Source of the DNA: Hyphomicrobiales bacterium
GTDB lineage: Bacteria; Pseudomonadota; Alphaproteobacteria; Rhizobiales; Beijerinckiaceae
NCBI GenBank assembly: GCA_019246665.1
Contig: JAFAQA010000016.1
Span: 1 to 55,305, forward strand
Length of the DNA stretch: 55,305 bases
Reading direction: 5' to 3'
Both the position numbers and the translations under genes were made by a program. Of this stretch, positions 42,513 through 50,903 are shown piece by piece. A model generated the notes under the pieces. The model was not told the origin of the DNA, ran no database searches, and saw only the letters and a list, made by a program, of their open reading frames with translations. Numbering within the stretch: the first letter of the stretch is position 1; each line of letters starts with the position of its first letter.

Positions 42513-43693
42513 GCAGCTGCTCCCGCGACTTGCGTGATCTTTCCGCAATCCTTGCGCAAAACCGAGGCTCTAGACGGACGGCGCTGATTTTTCTGGATCA
42601 GCTCGGCGTAGAGGCTTGCCATGGCACGCACCATCCGCGCGAGGCTGAAGCTCTCCGCGCGCTGCCGAGCGGCCTCACCGAGGCCGCTGCGCAGAGCCGG
42701 CTCACGCAGCAACCGCTCCGCCGCCTGGGCCAGTGAGCGGTCGTCGCGAGGCGGCACGAAGAGCGCCGCCCCATGCCAAAGCTCGCGGAAGGTCGGAATA
42801 TCCGACAGGAGGAGCGCGCAACCCGCCTGCGCCGCCTCCAGCACTGAAAGCCCAAAGGGTTCATAGACGGAGGTGGATACGAAGATCGGACCCTCGGCAA
42901 GCCGCGCTCGCACCTCCTCGCTTGAAAGCCCCCCGAGAAGCCGTAGGTTGCGGCACTCCACTCTGGCACTGTTCGGCCCTTGAATGGGCCCGGCGGCGAG
43001 CACCGAAACCTCGAGACGTGCCGCTGCCCGATCGAGCGTGCAGATATCCTTGCCTTCGTCCCAAAGACGTCCCGCCGTGAACAACAGCGCCTCGCCTGCG
43101 CCATCCGCGCGCGTAAGCGACGCGCTTTTTGATCGTCCGTTGTGGACCACCCGCGGCCGCTCGGAGAGGCCGTAGCTCGCAACGACTGACGCTCCGAAGG
43201 CGGCACTCGGAACCACAAGGCGATCGGACGCGGCGAGATGACGCCCCACGAGGTCGGCGCGCCAGCGCCAATCCGGTCGCACCGGCTCACCCTTCACTGC
43301 AGCCCACCAGGTGGCAAGGCAGGAATGATGAACCGCAACGACAGGCACGGAAAAATGGGCCGCGCTCGCCAGTGGCGAACCGTTCAACTGAACGAGATTC
43401 GCCCCGATCTCTCGCGCCATTTTTGCGAGGTCTTTTGCGGATTTCTCCACCATCGTCTCGTTGTCTGAAAGCCAGTCAAGCGGAAGCGCTGTCTCGACGA
43501 GCTCGAGTCCCGTGATGCTGCGCGCTTCGCGTTTTTGCGCATCGGTGGGCGCCGGGCCTAGTACGGCGAGGGTCACGAAAACGTTCTGTTCGATGAGGCC
43601 ACGAGCCAAGTCCAACGCGTAGCTCCATACACCGCCTACCGCGTCCGTGGTCATCAAGAGATGGCAGGGCTCTGCATTCACCTCGGCAGACAT
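42509..43693 (-). CDS. Family 4 glycosyltransferase
   Basis: A GT-B enzyme of about 394 residues. The start region HLLMTTDAVGGVWSYALDLARGL is typical of the acceptor domain. Donor-domain motifs are LLFTAGRLWDEGKDI and PIFVSTSVYEPFGLSVLEAAQAGCALLLSD. The start could be 43693, 43699 or a nearby GTG; all overlap the radical SAM gene's 3' end by up to 22 bases. The closest recalled relatives sit in glycogen- or trehalose-like and oligosaccharide clusters; the sugar is not known. Confidence 0.87.
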   Translation of the reverse strand: MSAEVNAEPCHLLMTTDAVGGVWSYALDLARGLIEQNVFVTLAVLGPAPTDAQKREARSITGLELVETALPLDWLSDNETMVEKSAKDLAKMAREIGANLVQLNGSPLASAAHFSVPVVAVHHSCLATWWAAVKGEPVRPDWRWRADLVGRHLAASDRLVVPSAAFGASVVASYGLSERPRVVHNGRSKSASLTRADGAGEALLFTAGRLWDEGKDICTLDRAAARLEVSVLAAGPIQGPNSARVECRNLRLLGGLSSEEVRARLAEGPIFVSTSVYEPFGLSVLEAAQAGCALLLSDIPTFRELWHGAALFVPPRDDRSLAQAAERLLREPALRSGLGEAARQRAESFSLARMVRAMASLYAELIQKNQRRPSRASVLRKDCGKITQVAGAAA

Positions 43694-44970
43694 TGGCATT
43701 CCAGCTCGCTCAAGGGCAGAGGCCGTTCGTCCTGAATGTCGCTGAGTTGGTGAAACTGGCTGAGGTAATGGTCGTGAGCTCGCTCCCATGCCTTGCCGTC
43801 CGGCATTCCCCAAAGGCGCCGATAGTCGGGTGAGCTCGGATAAGGGTAGAGAGGTACCGGATCATTCGCCCAAACCTTGTGAGCCTCGAGCTTGGCGCGC
43901 CATTCGCGGATCAATTCAGGGTCGTCCTCCGCCATCTTGATGAGATTTGCCTGCACGAACGGAACGCGCCCGCGGGCATACACGAGACGCTCAGCAAGCT
44001 CGTCGGTCGAAAGGCGGCAATTCTTGTCGAGATGCGCTCTTCCTTCCACGGTGAGACTTTCGACGCCGGCCTCGATCGAGACGCATCCCGCTCGCCCCAA
44101 AAGATCGAGCATCTCGGGCTTCCACAAATCGATGCGGGTCTGAACGCCGAAACGCACCGGGCGCTCAACGAGCGCTTCGAGGAGCGGTTTCTGAGGCAGG
44201 AATATTTCATCGACGAAGTAGATGTAGGTGGCGCCGGCCTCGACGAGCGCGTCGATTTCCACGAGCAAGGGAGCGAGCTCGCGTCGTCGGTATTTGTCGC
44301 GATAGTCGATCTTGGCGCAAAAGCTGCAGGAATAAGGGCAACCCCGCGAGGCTTCGACCTCAACGCCCGGTCCGTCGGGCGCCGCCTCGAAGCGATGATG
44401 GTGATGACGATGCCGGGCGATCCATTCTTTGGGCCAGCGGATGGGAGGCAGGTCGACGAACCGGGTCGCCGTCGGCTCGCCGGTGACCCGAATAAAGTCT
44501 CCCTCCTGGAACGCGATGGAACCAACCTCACGGAGCGCCTTTCCTTCCGCGAGCTTCGCGATGACCTCTTCACATTCTCCGCGCACCACAACATCGACGC
44601 CAAGCTTCGCCAACGTCGTCTGCGGCGTGACCGAACCATGGGGCCCGACGGCGAGCGAGCGCCCTCCTCGCCTGCCGAGTGCCATCACGAACTCGCGCGG
44701 GATTCGCAGCTCAGGCGGCGCGCATCGCCAGAAGAGATAGGATGGCGCGGTCGTGATGACCGTCATTTGCGGTGCGAACTCAGCAACTTCGTCCGCGAGC
44801 TCCGCATTCGATTTTTCAAAAAGATGGCCATCGAAAATCTCAACTTCATGGCCGCCAGTCTCCAGAAGCACGCGAGAGGCACCAAGCTCAAGAGGAAGAT
44901 GTGGCTCACGACAACCGAAATAGATGGAATTGTCGAAACGCCATGCCGGATTGACGAGCGCGACCCTCAT
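43678..44970 (-). CDS. B12-binding domain radical SAM protein (TIGR04295-like)
   Basis: A 430-residue class B radical SAM enzyme. The N-terminal cobalamin-binding-like domain (about 1-150) starts RVALVNPAWRFDNSIYFG, with HEVEIFDGHLFEKS and RSLAVGPHGSVTP. The radical SAM core has the CxxxCxxC cluster in GCPYSCSFCAKIDYRDKYR (Cys211, 215, 218) and a TIM-barrel remainder with ATYIYFVDEIFLPQK and VSIEAGVESLT. Class B enzymes catalyse difficult methylations, ring rearrangements or epimerisations. I recall TIGRFAMs placing such a protein in the 'rhizo-twelve' cassette. The ATG overlaps the upstream epimerase stop (ATGA). Confidence 0.9.
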   Translation of the reverse strand: MRVALVNPAWRFDNSIYFGCREPHLPLELGASRVLLETGGHEVEIFDGHLFEKSNAELADEVAEFAPQMTVITTAPSYLFWRCAPPELRIPREFVMALGRRGGRSLAVGPHGSVTPQTTLAKLGVDVVVRGECEEVIAKLAEGKALREVGSIAFQEGDFIRVTGEPTATRFVDLPPIRWPKEWIARHRHHHHRFEAAPDGPGVEVEASRGCPYSCSFCAKIDYRDKYRRRELAPLLVEIDALVEAGATYIYFVDEIFLPQKPLLEALVERPVRFGVQTRIDLWKPEMLDLLGRAGCVSIEAGVESLTVEGRAHLDKNCRLSTDELAERLVYARGRVPFVQANLIKMAEDDPELIREWRAKLEAHKVWANDPVPLYPYPSSPDYRRLWGMPDGKAWERAHDHYLSQFHQLSDIQDERPLPLSELECQCLPR

Positions 44971-46070
44971 CCCGCCACCTCCGATCGCTCGACTGAGAAA
45001 ACACGCGGGGACGTCAGCACATTTTTTTGGGAACGAAGCCAGTTGAAGAGTTTCGTTATACCCTCGCGCCATGGTGTCGGCGCGCCGAGGGAGAGGTCGT
45101 GTTCGACGCGCCGGCGATCAGAGACGAAATAGCGCTGATCGCCCGGTCTCCAATCCTGGTACCGGGTCTCCGCGTCGAGACCGAGCTCATTTGTGATGAA
45201 CGCGATCAGGCCGCGAAGGCTCACGGAATTCGCTGCACCTCCACCAAGGTTGAAAGCTTTGCCTTTCACCGAGCCGATCCGGCGCCAGGCCGACAAGTAG
45301 GCGTCGACCGCATCCTCGACGTAAAGAATATCGCGCACCTGCCGACCATCGCCGAAAATGGTGATCGGCTCCTCGTTCAGTGCCTGAATGAGGAAATGCG
45401 CGACCCAACCTTGATCCTCATTTCCCATTTGACGAGGTCCATAGATGCAGCTCATACGCAGCACCGCCGTCGGCATGTCGAAGCTTCTGGCGTAATCGAG
45501 GACGTATTGATCAGCCCCGCCCTTCGAGCAGCCATAAGGCGTATGGAAATCAAGCGGTCGCAGCTCGGAAATGCCGTGAGCGCGCAATTCGACATCTCTG
45601 GGCCGATAGGCGTCGCGATCGCACACAAGGGGAATATCAGCGAGCTCGCCATACACCTTGTTGGTTGAAGCGAAGATGAAGGGAATGGGCCTTTGCTGGC
45701 GTCTCACCTCTTCGAGCAAGCCGAGCGTGCCCGAGAGATTGACGCTGAAATCATCACGCGGATCCGCGAAGCTCGTCGTCACCGCGACCTGAGCCGCGAA
45801 ATGAAAGATGGCACCGGCTTCCGCAACGACTTGGCGAAGCGCCATAGTATCGCGGACGTCCGATGAGATCAGGCTTATCCGCTCAGGGTGGCGTTCGGCG
45901 AGCCAATTTGCATTGAGCTCGGCTCCCTTTCGCGCCATTGAATCCAGGACGAGGACGTGATGGCCCTCGCGCGCCAACCGATCGGCAAGGTTGGACCCGA
46001 TGAATCCTGCGCCGCCGGTGACCAACACCGGCCTGAGCCCGACAACGGCCGGAGCCGCCTCGGCAGTCAT
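44967..46070 (-). CDS. NAD-dependent epimerase/dehydratase (CDP-paratose 2-epimerase-like)
   Basis: A 367-residue extended SDR: VTGGAGFIGSNLADRLAREG, IFHFAAQVAVTTSFADPRDD, FIFASTNKVYGELAD, and PYGCSKGGADQYVLDYAR with the catalytic Tyr and Lys. The NKVYG and YGCSKGxADQYV forms and the length point to the tyvelose/CDP-paratose 2-epimerase branch, but nucleotide specificity is uncertain. Overlaps both neighbours by 4 bases (ATGA). It is likely to make an unusual sugar for the cluster product. A different epimerase or a 4,6-dehydratase is the main alternative. Confidence 0.87.
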   Translation of the reverse strand: MTAEAAPAVVGLRPVLVTGGAGFIGSNLADRLAREGHHVLVLDSMARKGAELNANWLAERHPERISLISSDVRDTMALRQVVAEAGAIFHFAAQVAVTTSFADPRDDFSVNLSGTLGLLEEVRRQQRPIPFIFASTNKVYGELADIPLVCDRDAYRPRDVELRAHGISELRPLDFHTPYGCSKGGADQYVLDYARSFDMPTAVLRMSCIYGPRQMGNEDQGWVAHFLIQALNEEPITIFGDGRQVRDILYVEDAVDAYLSAWRRIGSVKGKAFNLGGGAANSVSLRGLIAFITNELGLDAETRYQDWRPGDQRYFVSDRRRVEHDLSLGAPTPWREGITKLFNWLRSQKNVLTSPRVFSVERSEVAG

Positions 46071-47176
46071 GCCACAAGCCCTCGAACTTCGAGCTCTCGC
46101 CGGGCCTCCGCGATCCGGTCATGCGCCTGCTGGCCGGCAACCCATTCGCTGAGCTTTGTCAGCCCATCGGCGAAATCTCGCCGTGCGGTGAAGCCGAGCT
46201 CTCGCTGCGCTTTCGAAGTGTCCGCGAAGCAATGGCGGATGTCGCCGGTTCTTGCTTTTCCGATAATCTCGGGTCCGATGTCTGGACGATCCATGGCGAC
46301 GGCGAGCGCCTCGGCGATTTCGGCGACGCTTCGATCCCGGCCGCTGCCGATATTGTAGACCTCGCCATTCGCTTTCGGGTTTTCAAGCGCGAGCGCAAAA
46401 GCTTCGGCCACATCCTCCACATGCACGAAATCGCGTCGTTGTCGCCCGTCCTCGAAAAGAAGCGGTGGCTTGTCGTTCGCGAGGCGGGAGGCAAAAATCG
46501 CCAAGACCCCTGTATATGGGTTGGAGAGCGCCTGACCCGGGCCATAAACGTTGAAGAGGCGCAGCGCCACGGCTTCCATCCCATAGGCGGGCGCCACGGC
46601 GAGCGTCATACGCTCCTGCGCGTATTTCGTCAGCGCGTAGACGGAAGCGAGGTTGGGTCGCTTCCATTCGGGTGTGGGGACCGGCCGCAACGGTCGCCCC
46701 AATTGATCGACCGGATCCCACGACAGGCTCACAGCCTGTTTGCGCGTAGCATCCTCGACAAGCTTTCCATCAGCATCCTGATAAAGGCCTTCGCCGTAGA
46801 CGCTCATGGATGAGGCAACCACCACGCGACGTACCGGCTTTTTGGCGAGAGCTTCGAGAAGCGACGCAGTCCCGAGATCGTTCACGGAGACGTAGCGCTC
46901 GATCGCGTACATGCTTTGGCCGACGCCGACTTCAGCGGCGAGATGAATCACGCTGTCAATCCCTGAAAGCGCCTTCTGCAGCTTCTGCGCATCGCGCACA
47001 TCGCCAACGATGAGCTCGACCCCGTCGAGCCGCGCCGATTTTTGGGCGTCGGGCCCATGAACTTGCTCGAGGAGACAATCGAGAACCCGCACCTTATCCG
47101 CCCGGCGCAATAGTGCTTGAGAGAGGTGACGTCCGATGAAACCAGCTCCCCCTGTAATCAATACGTTTTCGCTCAC
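46067..47176 (-). CDS. NAD-dependent epimerase/dehydratase (UDP-glucose 4-epimerase-like)
   Basis: A 369-residue extended SDR: NVLITGGAGFIGRHLSQAL, VIHLAAEVGVGQSM, VVASSMSVYGEGLY, and YALTKYAQERM (Tyr and Lys). The C-terminal part has FNVYGPGQALSNPYTG, RRDFVHVEDVAEAF and YNIGSGRDRSVAEIA. The GTG at 47176 is chosen because GGGGAG lies about 8 bases upstream and the fold begins right there. Presumed to interconvert hexose configuration, or to act as a dehydratase. First gene of the tight minus-strand series, divergent from the ABC half-transporter gene. Confidence 0.87.
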   Translation of the reverse strand: MSENVLITGGAGFIGRHLSQALLRRADKVRVLDCLLEQVHGPDAQKSARLDGVELIVGDVRDAQKLQKALSGIDSVIHLAAEVGVGQSMYAIERYVSVNDLGTASLLEALAKKPVRRVVVASSMSVYGEGLYQDADGKLVEDATRKQAVSLSWDPVDQLGRPLRPVPTPEWKRPNLASVYALTKYAQERMTLAVAPAYGMEAVALRLFNVYGPGQALSNPYTGVLAIFASRLANDKPPLLFEDGRQRRDFVHVEDVAEAFALALENPKANGEVYNIGSGRDRSVAEIAEALAVAMDRPDIGPEIIGKARTGDIRHCFADTSKAQRELGFTARRDFADGLTKLSEWVAGQQAHDRIAEARRELEVRGLVA

Positions 47177-47491
47177 CTCAGCTCCCCAATGCTTAGCGGG
47201 TTCAGCATGGCAACTCATTAAAACTGTGAGGGTTCCAGAGTTGGTCGGGACAAAAGTGAGCGCTGCCGCAACCCGTTCACGAGCCGCCCATCTCTGCCCA
47301 ACCTGGGTGTTGCCTTTGAGCTCGCCGCTGCAATCCTAAACGGGAACTTCGCCGGCTCCGTCCCCGTTTGGAACCGGTCCGCACCAAGAGGGAGCGTCGA
47401 GCGAACCTTCTGCAAGGAATGTGAGGCGGATTTGCACCCCTGGCCGTCACCGCTATTGTCGAGACCCTTGCCATCTCTCGATTCGGCCAAG
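47177..47491. promoter_or_regulatory. Divergent promoter region of the glycan operon and the ABC gene
   Basis: 315 bases between the first epimerase gene (minus) and the ABC half-transporter gene (plus). It should hold the main promoter of the 39-47 kb transcript. No convincing sigma-70 hexamers, operator palindrome or small gene could be identified by eye. Confidence 0.35.
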
Positions 47492-48478
47492 ATGCCGAGA
47501 AGCCTCTGGAGTTTGGTCTGGCACCTCAGCGCCACCGATCAAATCTGGGCCGCCATCCTGTCGATTGCGGTCGCGCTCCTCGATACAGCGCCAATCGAAG
47601 TGCAGCGCCGGATCGTGAACGCGATCACTGAAGGCCATGATTTCCAGCCGGTCCTGATCCTCACCCTGATCTACGGCGCGCTGGTCCTGGTGCAGGGTCT
47701 AACCAAGCTGTTGTTGAACGTATACAGAAGCTGGATTGCCGAGAATTCCGTTCGTGCGCTTCGCTCCTTCGTTGGCGGCCTGCCGAGCGCGCGGGCCGCA
47801 AAAGAAAAGGAGGATGCTCGCACGCAGGGAACGGAGATCTCGATTGTGCTCGCCGAGACCGATCCGGTCGGCACTTTTGTGGGCGCGAGCGTCTCGGAAC
47901 CGCTGCTTCAGATCGGCATACTCTGCAGCGTCTTTGGCTATCTCGCCTATTTGCGCCCGCTGTTGGCGCTGGTAGCTCTCCTGGTGCTCTCGCCGCAATT
48001 CGTTTTCGTTCCACTCATTCAGCGCGCCATCAATCGCAAGGTCTCGAAGCGCATCTCGACGTTACGCGCCGCCAGCGCCGGAATGGTGGGAGAGCCTTCC
48101 GACATACGTGCTGCGCTTCGTCGACAGGAGACGCGATTCTTCCACGTTTTCCGCCTCAACATGATCGTGTTCAAGCTGAAGTTCTCACTCAACTTCCTGA
48201 TGAACCTCTCCCACCACATGGGCATTGTCGCCATTCTCGGAATCGGCGGCTGGCTCGTGGTCGGGGGCAAGACGGAGGTCGGAACCGTTGTGGCTTTCAT
48301 TTCAGGGATGCAGACCATAAAGGACCCTTGGGGCGACCTCGTAACCTGGTACCAGAATCTCATGGTTACGCGCACCAAGTTCGGTCTTATCTCCGATGCC
48401 ATTCGAGAAAGAGGCTCGGCTAGCAAGGAGCTTACTGCCCAAGGACGTGAGGTGGCCTTCGCTCCTGAGGCACCCTGA
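47492..48478 (+). CDS. ABC transporter transmembrane-domain protein without ATPase domain
   Basis: 328 residues resembling the transmembrane half of an ABC exporter: DQIWAAILSIAVALLDTAPIEVQRRIV, ILTLIYGALVLVQGLTKLLLN, GASVSEPLLQIGILCSVFGYLAYL and LSHHMGIVAILGIGGWLVVGG. Five to six hydrophobic helices are seen. The usual second half, with Walker A, LSGGQ and Walker B motifs, is missing: the frame ends at 48478, and the following 100 bases encode no ATPase. The ending is not visibly broken by a frameshift. Start set at the ATG (47492) before SLWSLVWHL; upstream ATG 47432 is less likely. Relatives of this shape exist in Hyphomicrobiales, as I recall. Confidence 0.75.
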   Translation: MPRSLWSLVWHLSATDQIWAAILSIAVALLDTAPIEVQRRIVNAITEGHDFQPVLILTLIYGALVLVQGLTKLLLNVYRSWIAENSVRALRSFVGGLPSARAAKEKEDARTQGTEISIVLAETDPVGTFVGASVSEPLLQIGILCSVFGYLAYLRPLLALVALLVLSPQFVFVPLIQRAINRKVSKRISTLRAASAGMVGEPSDIRAALRRQETRFFHVFRLNMIVFKLKFSLNFLMNLSHHMGIVAILGIGGWLVVGGKTEVGTVVAFISGMQTIKDPWGDLVTWYQNLMVTRTKFGLISDAIRERGSASKELTAQGREVAFAPEAP

Positions 48479-48596
48479 ATACTTCGCTGCGACAGCAGTT
48501 GCGGGCTTGCGCTCAACGCCAACGGTATATGCAAAAATGCGACGCGCGCGGCCCTTTCAGACCGAGCGCGCCGCGAAGGTCTCGGAATTCAGGCGA

Positions 48597-49334
48597 TCAG
48601 GCCGGCATCACGGCCACAATCTCGAAGTTGCGCGGATTGATGATGACGATCTCATTGCCGACCAGGACGAACTCATAGGGCCGCCATCTTGGGTTGAGCT
48701 CGACAATCTCCCGAGGCAAGCGGTGCAGATGAACAGTCCTCGGCACCGGCGTCCCGACCGAAAGCGAGAACCCCCCATTCGTTATGGGACGAATATTCTC
48801 TTTTTTGAGAACCTCGGTGATGCGGCCCCGCTGCTCGCTCGTAAGCGAAGCGGATGGCGTACTTTCCTGCGCCTTACCGGCGCTCGTCTCGCCCGTGGCA
48901 GCCGATTGCCCCTTGGTCTCAGATCCGCGAGCAGTCCGCGTCGACTGATTGTCCGATGAGCCTTGAGTCGAAGCTTGGCTTTGGCCTTTCGATGGTGACT
49001 GGCTTTGCATCGACCCTTGGCTTTGCCCGTTCCCGGAACGCCCCAGGTCTCCACGTTTCATCTCGCCGGGACGCCGGGTTTGCGCTCCGCTCGTGCCATT
49101 CTCTTGCCCCGCTTGACCCATTTGCTGCTTGCCCGGCTGGCGCGCTTCGGTGCTTCGTTTGCGAGGCTGCGTCGATTCATCCCCCGAAGTCTGCGACTGC
49201 ATCTGGCTCGCTCCGCCAGTCTGCGATTGCAGTCCCGTTCCTTGGTTCGCTGTTCCTCCGGTTTGCGCCCAAGCCGCCCCACCCCCCGCAGCCAAGCCAA
49301 GGGCCAGCATTGATACCAAAAGCTTACTGCTCAT
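48597..49334 (-). CDS. Secreted DUF1236-containing protein with low-complexity middle
   Basis: A 245-residue exported protein. The signal peptide is SKLLVSMLALGLAAGGGAAWA. Residues about 25-165 form a Gln/Ser/Gly/Thr-rich region with repeated QSQ and QGS patterns, probably disordered. The C-terminal 75 residues are a DUF1236-like fold: SVGTPVPRTVHLHRLP, EIVELNPRWRPYEFVLVGNEIVIINP. Start at 49334 has AAGGTG before the ATG. DUF1236 proteins in Hyphomicrobiales are periplasmic and of unknown function, often stress-related. No partner gene is evident; 49335-49551 holds nothing recognised. Confidence 0.8.
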   Translation of the reverse strand: MSSKLLVSMLALGLAAGGGAAWAQTGGTANQGTGLQSQTGGASQMQSQTSGDESTQPRKRSTEARQPGKQQMGQAGQENGTSGAQTRRPGEMKRGDLGRSGNGQSQGSMQSQSPSKGQSQASTQGSSDNQSTRTARGSETKGQSAATGETSAGKAQESTPSASLTSEQRGRITEVLKKENIRPITNGGFSLSVGTPVPRTVHLHRLPREIVELNPRWRPYEFVLVGNEIVIINPRNFEIVAVMPA

Positions 49335-49551
49335 GACATTCACCTTTTCTGGATCGGTCCTCCCCTCATGTTTTTCGATCAAGGAAAACGGTAGCCTCGA
49401 AGCGAGGTTCCCTTGTGCTCCGGAAAGGTGTGCGAGCGCTTTCGTTCTGAGCGGCGTCCGCAACAAGCGCTTCGCACTTGTTCAGGCGACGAGAGAGGAA
49501 ACGAGGAGAACGATGCACAGGCGCTTCGTTCCGGCTTACGACGGCAGCTTC

Positions 49552-49965
49552 TCACGCTTCTGAAGTGCCATCCCAACGACGCGCCCGACTGAGAATGTTG
49601 CGGGACTCATCGAGGGTGAGCCGCGCCGCCGACACTTCACGCACGATCGCCGACGCCACGCCTTTTATGCGTTCAGCCCTCGCCTTGGCCTTGGCAAGTG
49701 CGCTCATGGCCGAGCGCGCTGATCTACCCCTCTTCGATCCGAAGACTTCGATGAATGGCAAATCAATAAGGACTTGCCCGGCGTCATCGGCGATCTCGAA
49801 GGCGTATAGCTGTGGGTCTTCGCCTTCCACCAGCAGCTCCTGCCAAATATCGCGGGCAGCGCGAAAGGCCTCCAGATATGCCGCGTCGAGATTAGAGAAT
49901 TCGAGCCCGTCCTCGTCGCGCGCGAGATCATGGCGGTTGCGCAAATGGAAAAAGAAGCGGGGAAT
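49552..49965 (-). CDS. DUF6894-like small protein with probable ATT start
   Basis: About 137 residues. The N-terminal PRFFFHLRNRHDLARDEDG and LDAAYLEAFRAARDIW match the DUF6894 family, whose members normally begin MPRFYFHL. Here the codon at the expected start is ATT (49965-49963), preceded by AGGGAGG five bases upstream, an ideal ribosome-binding site. The first conventional codon, TTG, is seven codons later and would cut off the conserved strand. The C-terminal part after about residue 75 is Ala/Arg-rich helical. It lies 21 bases downstream of the Crp/Fnr regulator and may be cotranscribed with it. Function unknown. Confidence 0.7.
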   Translation of the reverse strand: MPRFFFHLRNRHDLARDEDGLEFSNLDAAYLEAFRAARDIWQELLVEGEDPQLYAFEIADDAGQVLIDLPFIEVFGSKRGRSARSAMSALAKAKARAERIKGVASAIVREVSAARLTLDESRNILSRARRWDGTSEA

Positions 49966-49986
49966 GTTGGCCTCCCTTGTACTCGA

Positions 49987-50772
49987 TCAAATGCGAAAGC
50001 GGGACTGATCCTCAAGATAGCTCCTGGTTACAGTCCGTCGAGACGCATCGCCATCATCCAGAACATGTAGATAGCTCGTCTTGAACAAGGCAAGTCCGCG
50101 AAGCTTTGTCGGATCAAGGATCACAAGGGAATGGTTGTGCTGAGCGATCAAGCCTTGGCTGCGCAATTGCTGCAGCGTTCGATTCACGTGAACCGCGGAT
50201 AATCCAAGCGAGTCGGCGAGATCCTGCTGGGTGATCGGGAATTCGCAGCTATTATTTCGGGCAAGATGGACCGCTTGCAACCGATGGTATATTTCACAGA
50301 TGAGATGCGCCGTTCGTTCGAGCGCCGTGCGGCGTCCGATGCTCACCACGCGCTCCTGCAAAATCGCCTCGTTCACCAAAGCGCTCCGCCACAAGGCGCG
50401 CGCTATCCGAGGGTGCTCGTCAATGACCTTGTCGAGCTTTGCCCGCGGAATTTTGGCAAGCAGCGCCGGGGATAAGGTCGCGACCGAATAGCCGATCTTG
50501 CGAACAACGAACACGTAAGGGTCGCAAAGATCCCCCGGCACGAAGTAGCCAGTGATTTGCCGGCGACCGTCGTCGAGGTGCTTGTAACAGCAGGCAAAGC
50601 CGTCGAGCATGAGGATCACCCCTTGCGGCTCCTCGCCCTCGAACATGACATCGACATGCGCGGGAAGGCACTTGGATGCCTTGCCGAGAGCTTCCAAGGC
50701 GAGCCTGTCGGCCTCCTCGAGCCGAACAAAGTTCTCAAGCTTGCGGATAAGATATTGGCTCACATCCACCAC
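49987..50772 (-). CDS. Crp/Fnr family transcriptional regulator
   Basis: A 261-residue regulator. The cyclic-nucleotide-binding-like domain covers about residues 15-135 (GVILMLDGFACCYKHLDDGRRQITGYFVPGDLCDPY). A C-terminal winged HTH (about 165-235) has FPITQQDLADSLGLSAVHVNRTLQQLRSQGLI. No Fnr-type N-terminal cysteine cluster is seen, so it is not an Fe-S oxygen sensor, and the cAMP-contact Arg/Ser pair is not obvious. Members of this branch in soil alphaproteobacteria often respond to stress signals. It is followed on the same strand by the DUF6894-like gene, 21 bases away. Confidence 0.9.
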   Translation of the reverse strand: MVDVSQYLIRKLENFVRLEEADRLALEALGKASKCLPAHVDVMFEGEEPQGVILMLDGFACCYKHLDDGRRQITGYFVPGDLCDPYVFVVRKIGYSVATLSPALLAKIPRAKLDKVIDEHPRIARALWRSALVNEAILQERVVSIGRRTALERTAHLICEIYHRLQAVHLARNNSCEFPITQQDLADSLGLSAVHVNRTLQQLRSQGLIAQHNHSLVILDPTKLRGLALFKTSYLHVLDDGDASRRTVTRSYLEDQSRFRI

Positions 50773-50903
50773 CGGATCGTATGCCAGGCTGGTCGTCGTG
50801 GCTCTAAGAAGACGAACAGCATAGGGTGACCGAGAACAATTCCTCTTGTAACCAAGGCGTTTTGTAAGTAAGGCGTTCTTCTTTTCCGCCTGTTACCTCG
50901 AGG

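Noticed and set aside
43879-45132. 417-codon plus-strand frame opposite the radical SAM gene
   Set aside because: The opposite strand carries the CxxxCxxC radical SAM protein in frame with its neighbours; this one has no recognisable domain.
29061-47176. Capsule or O-antigen locus of the Wzx/Wzy type
   Set aside because: No flippase, polymerase, Wza/Wzc-type exporter or initiating sugar-phosphate transferase could be recognised among the genes.
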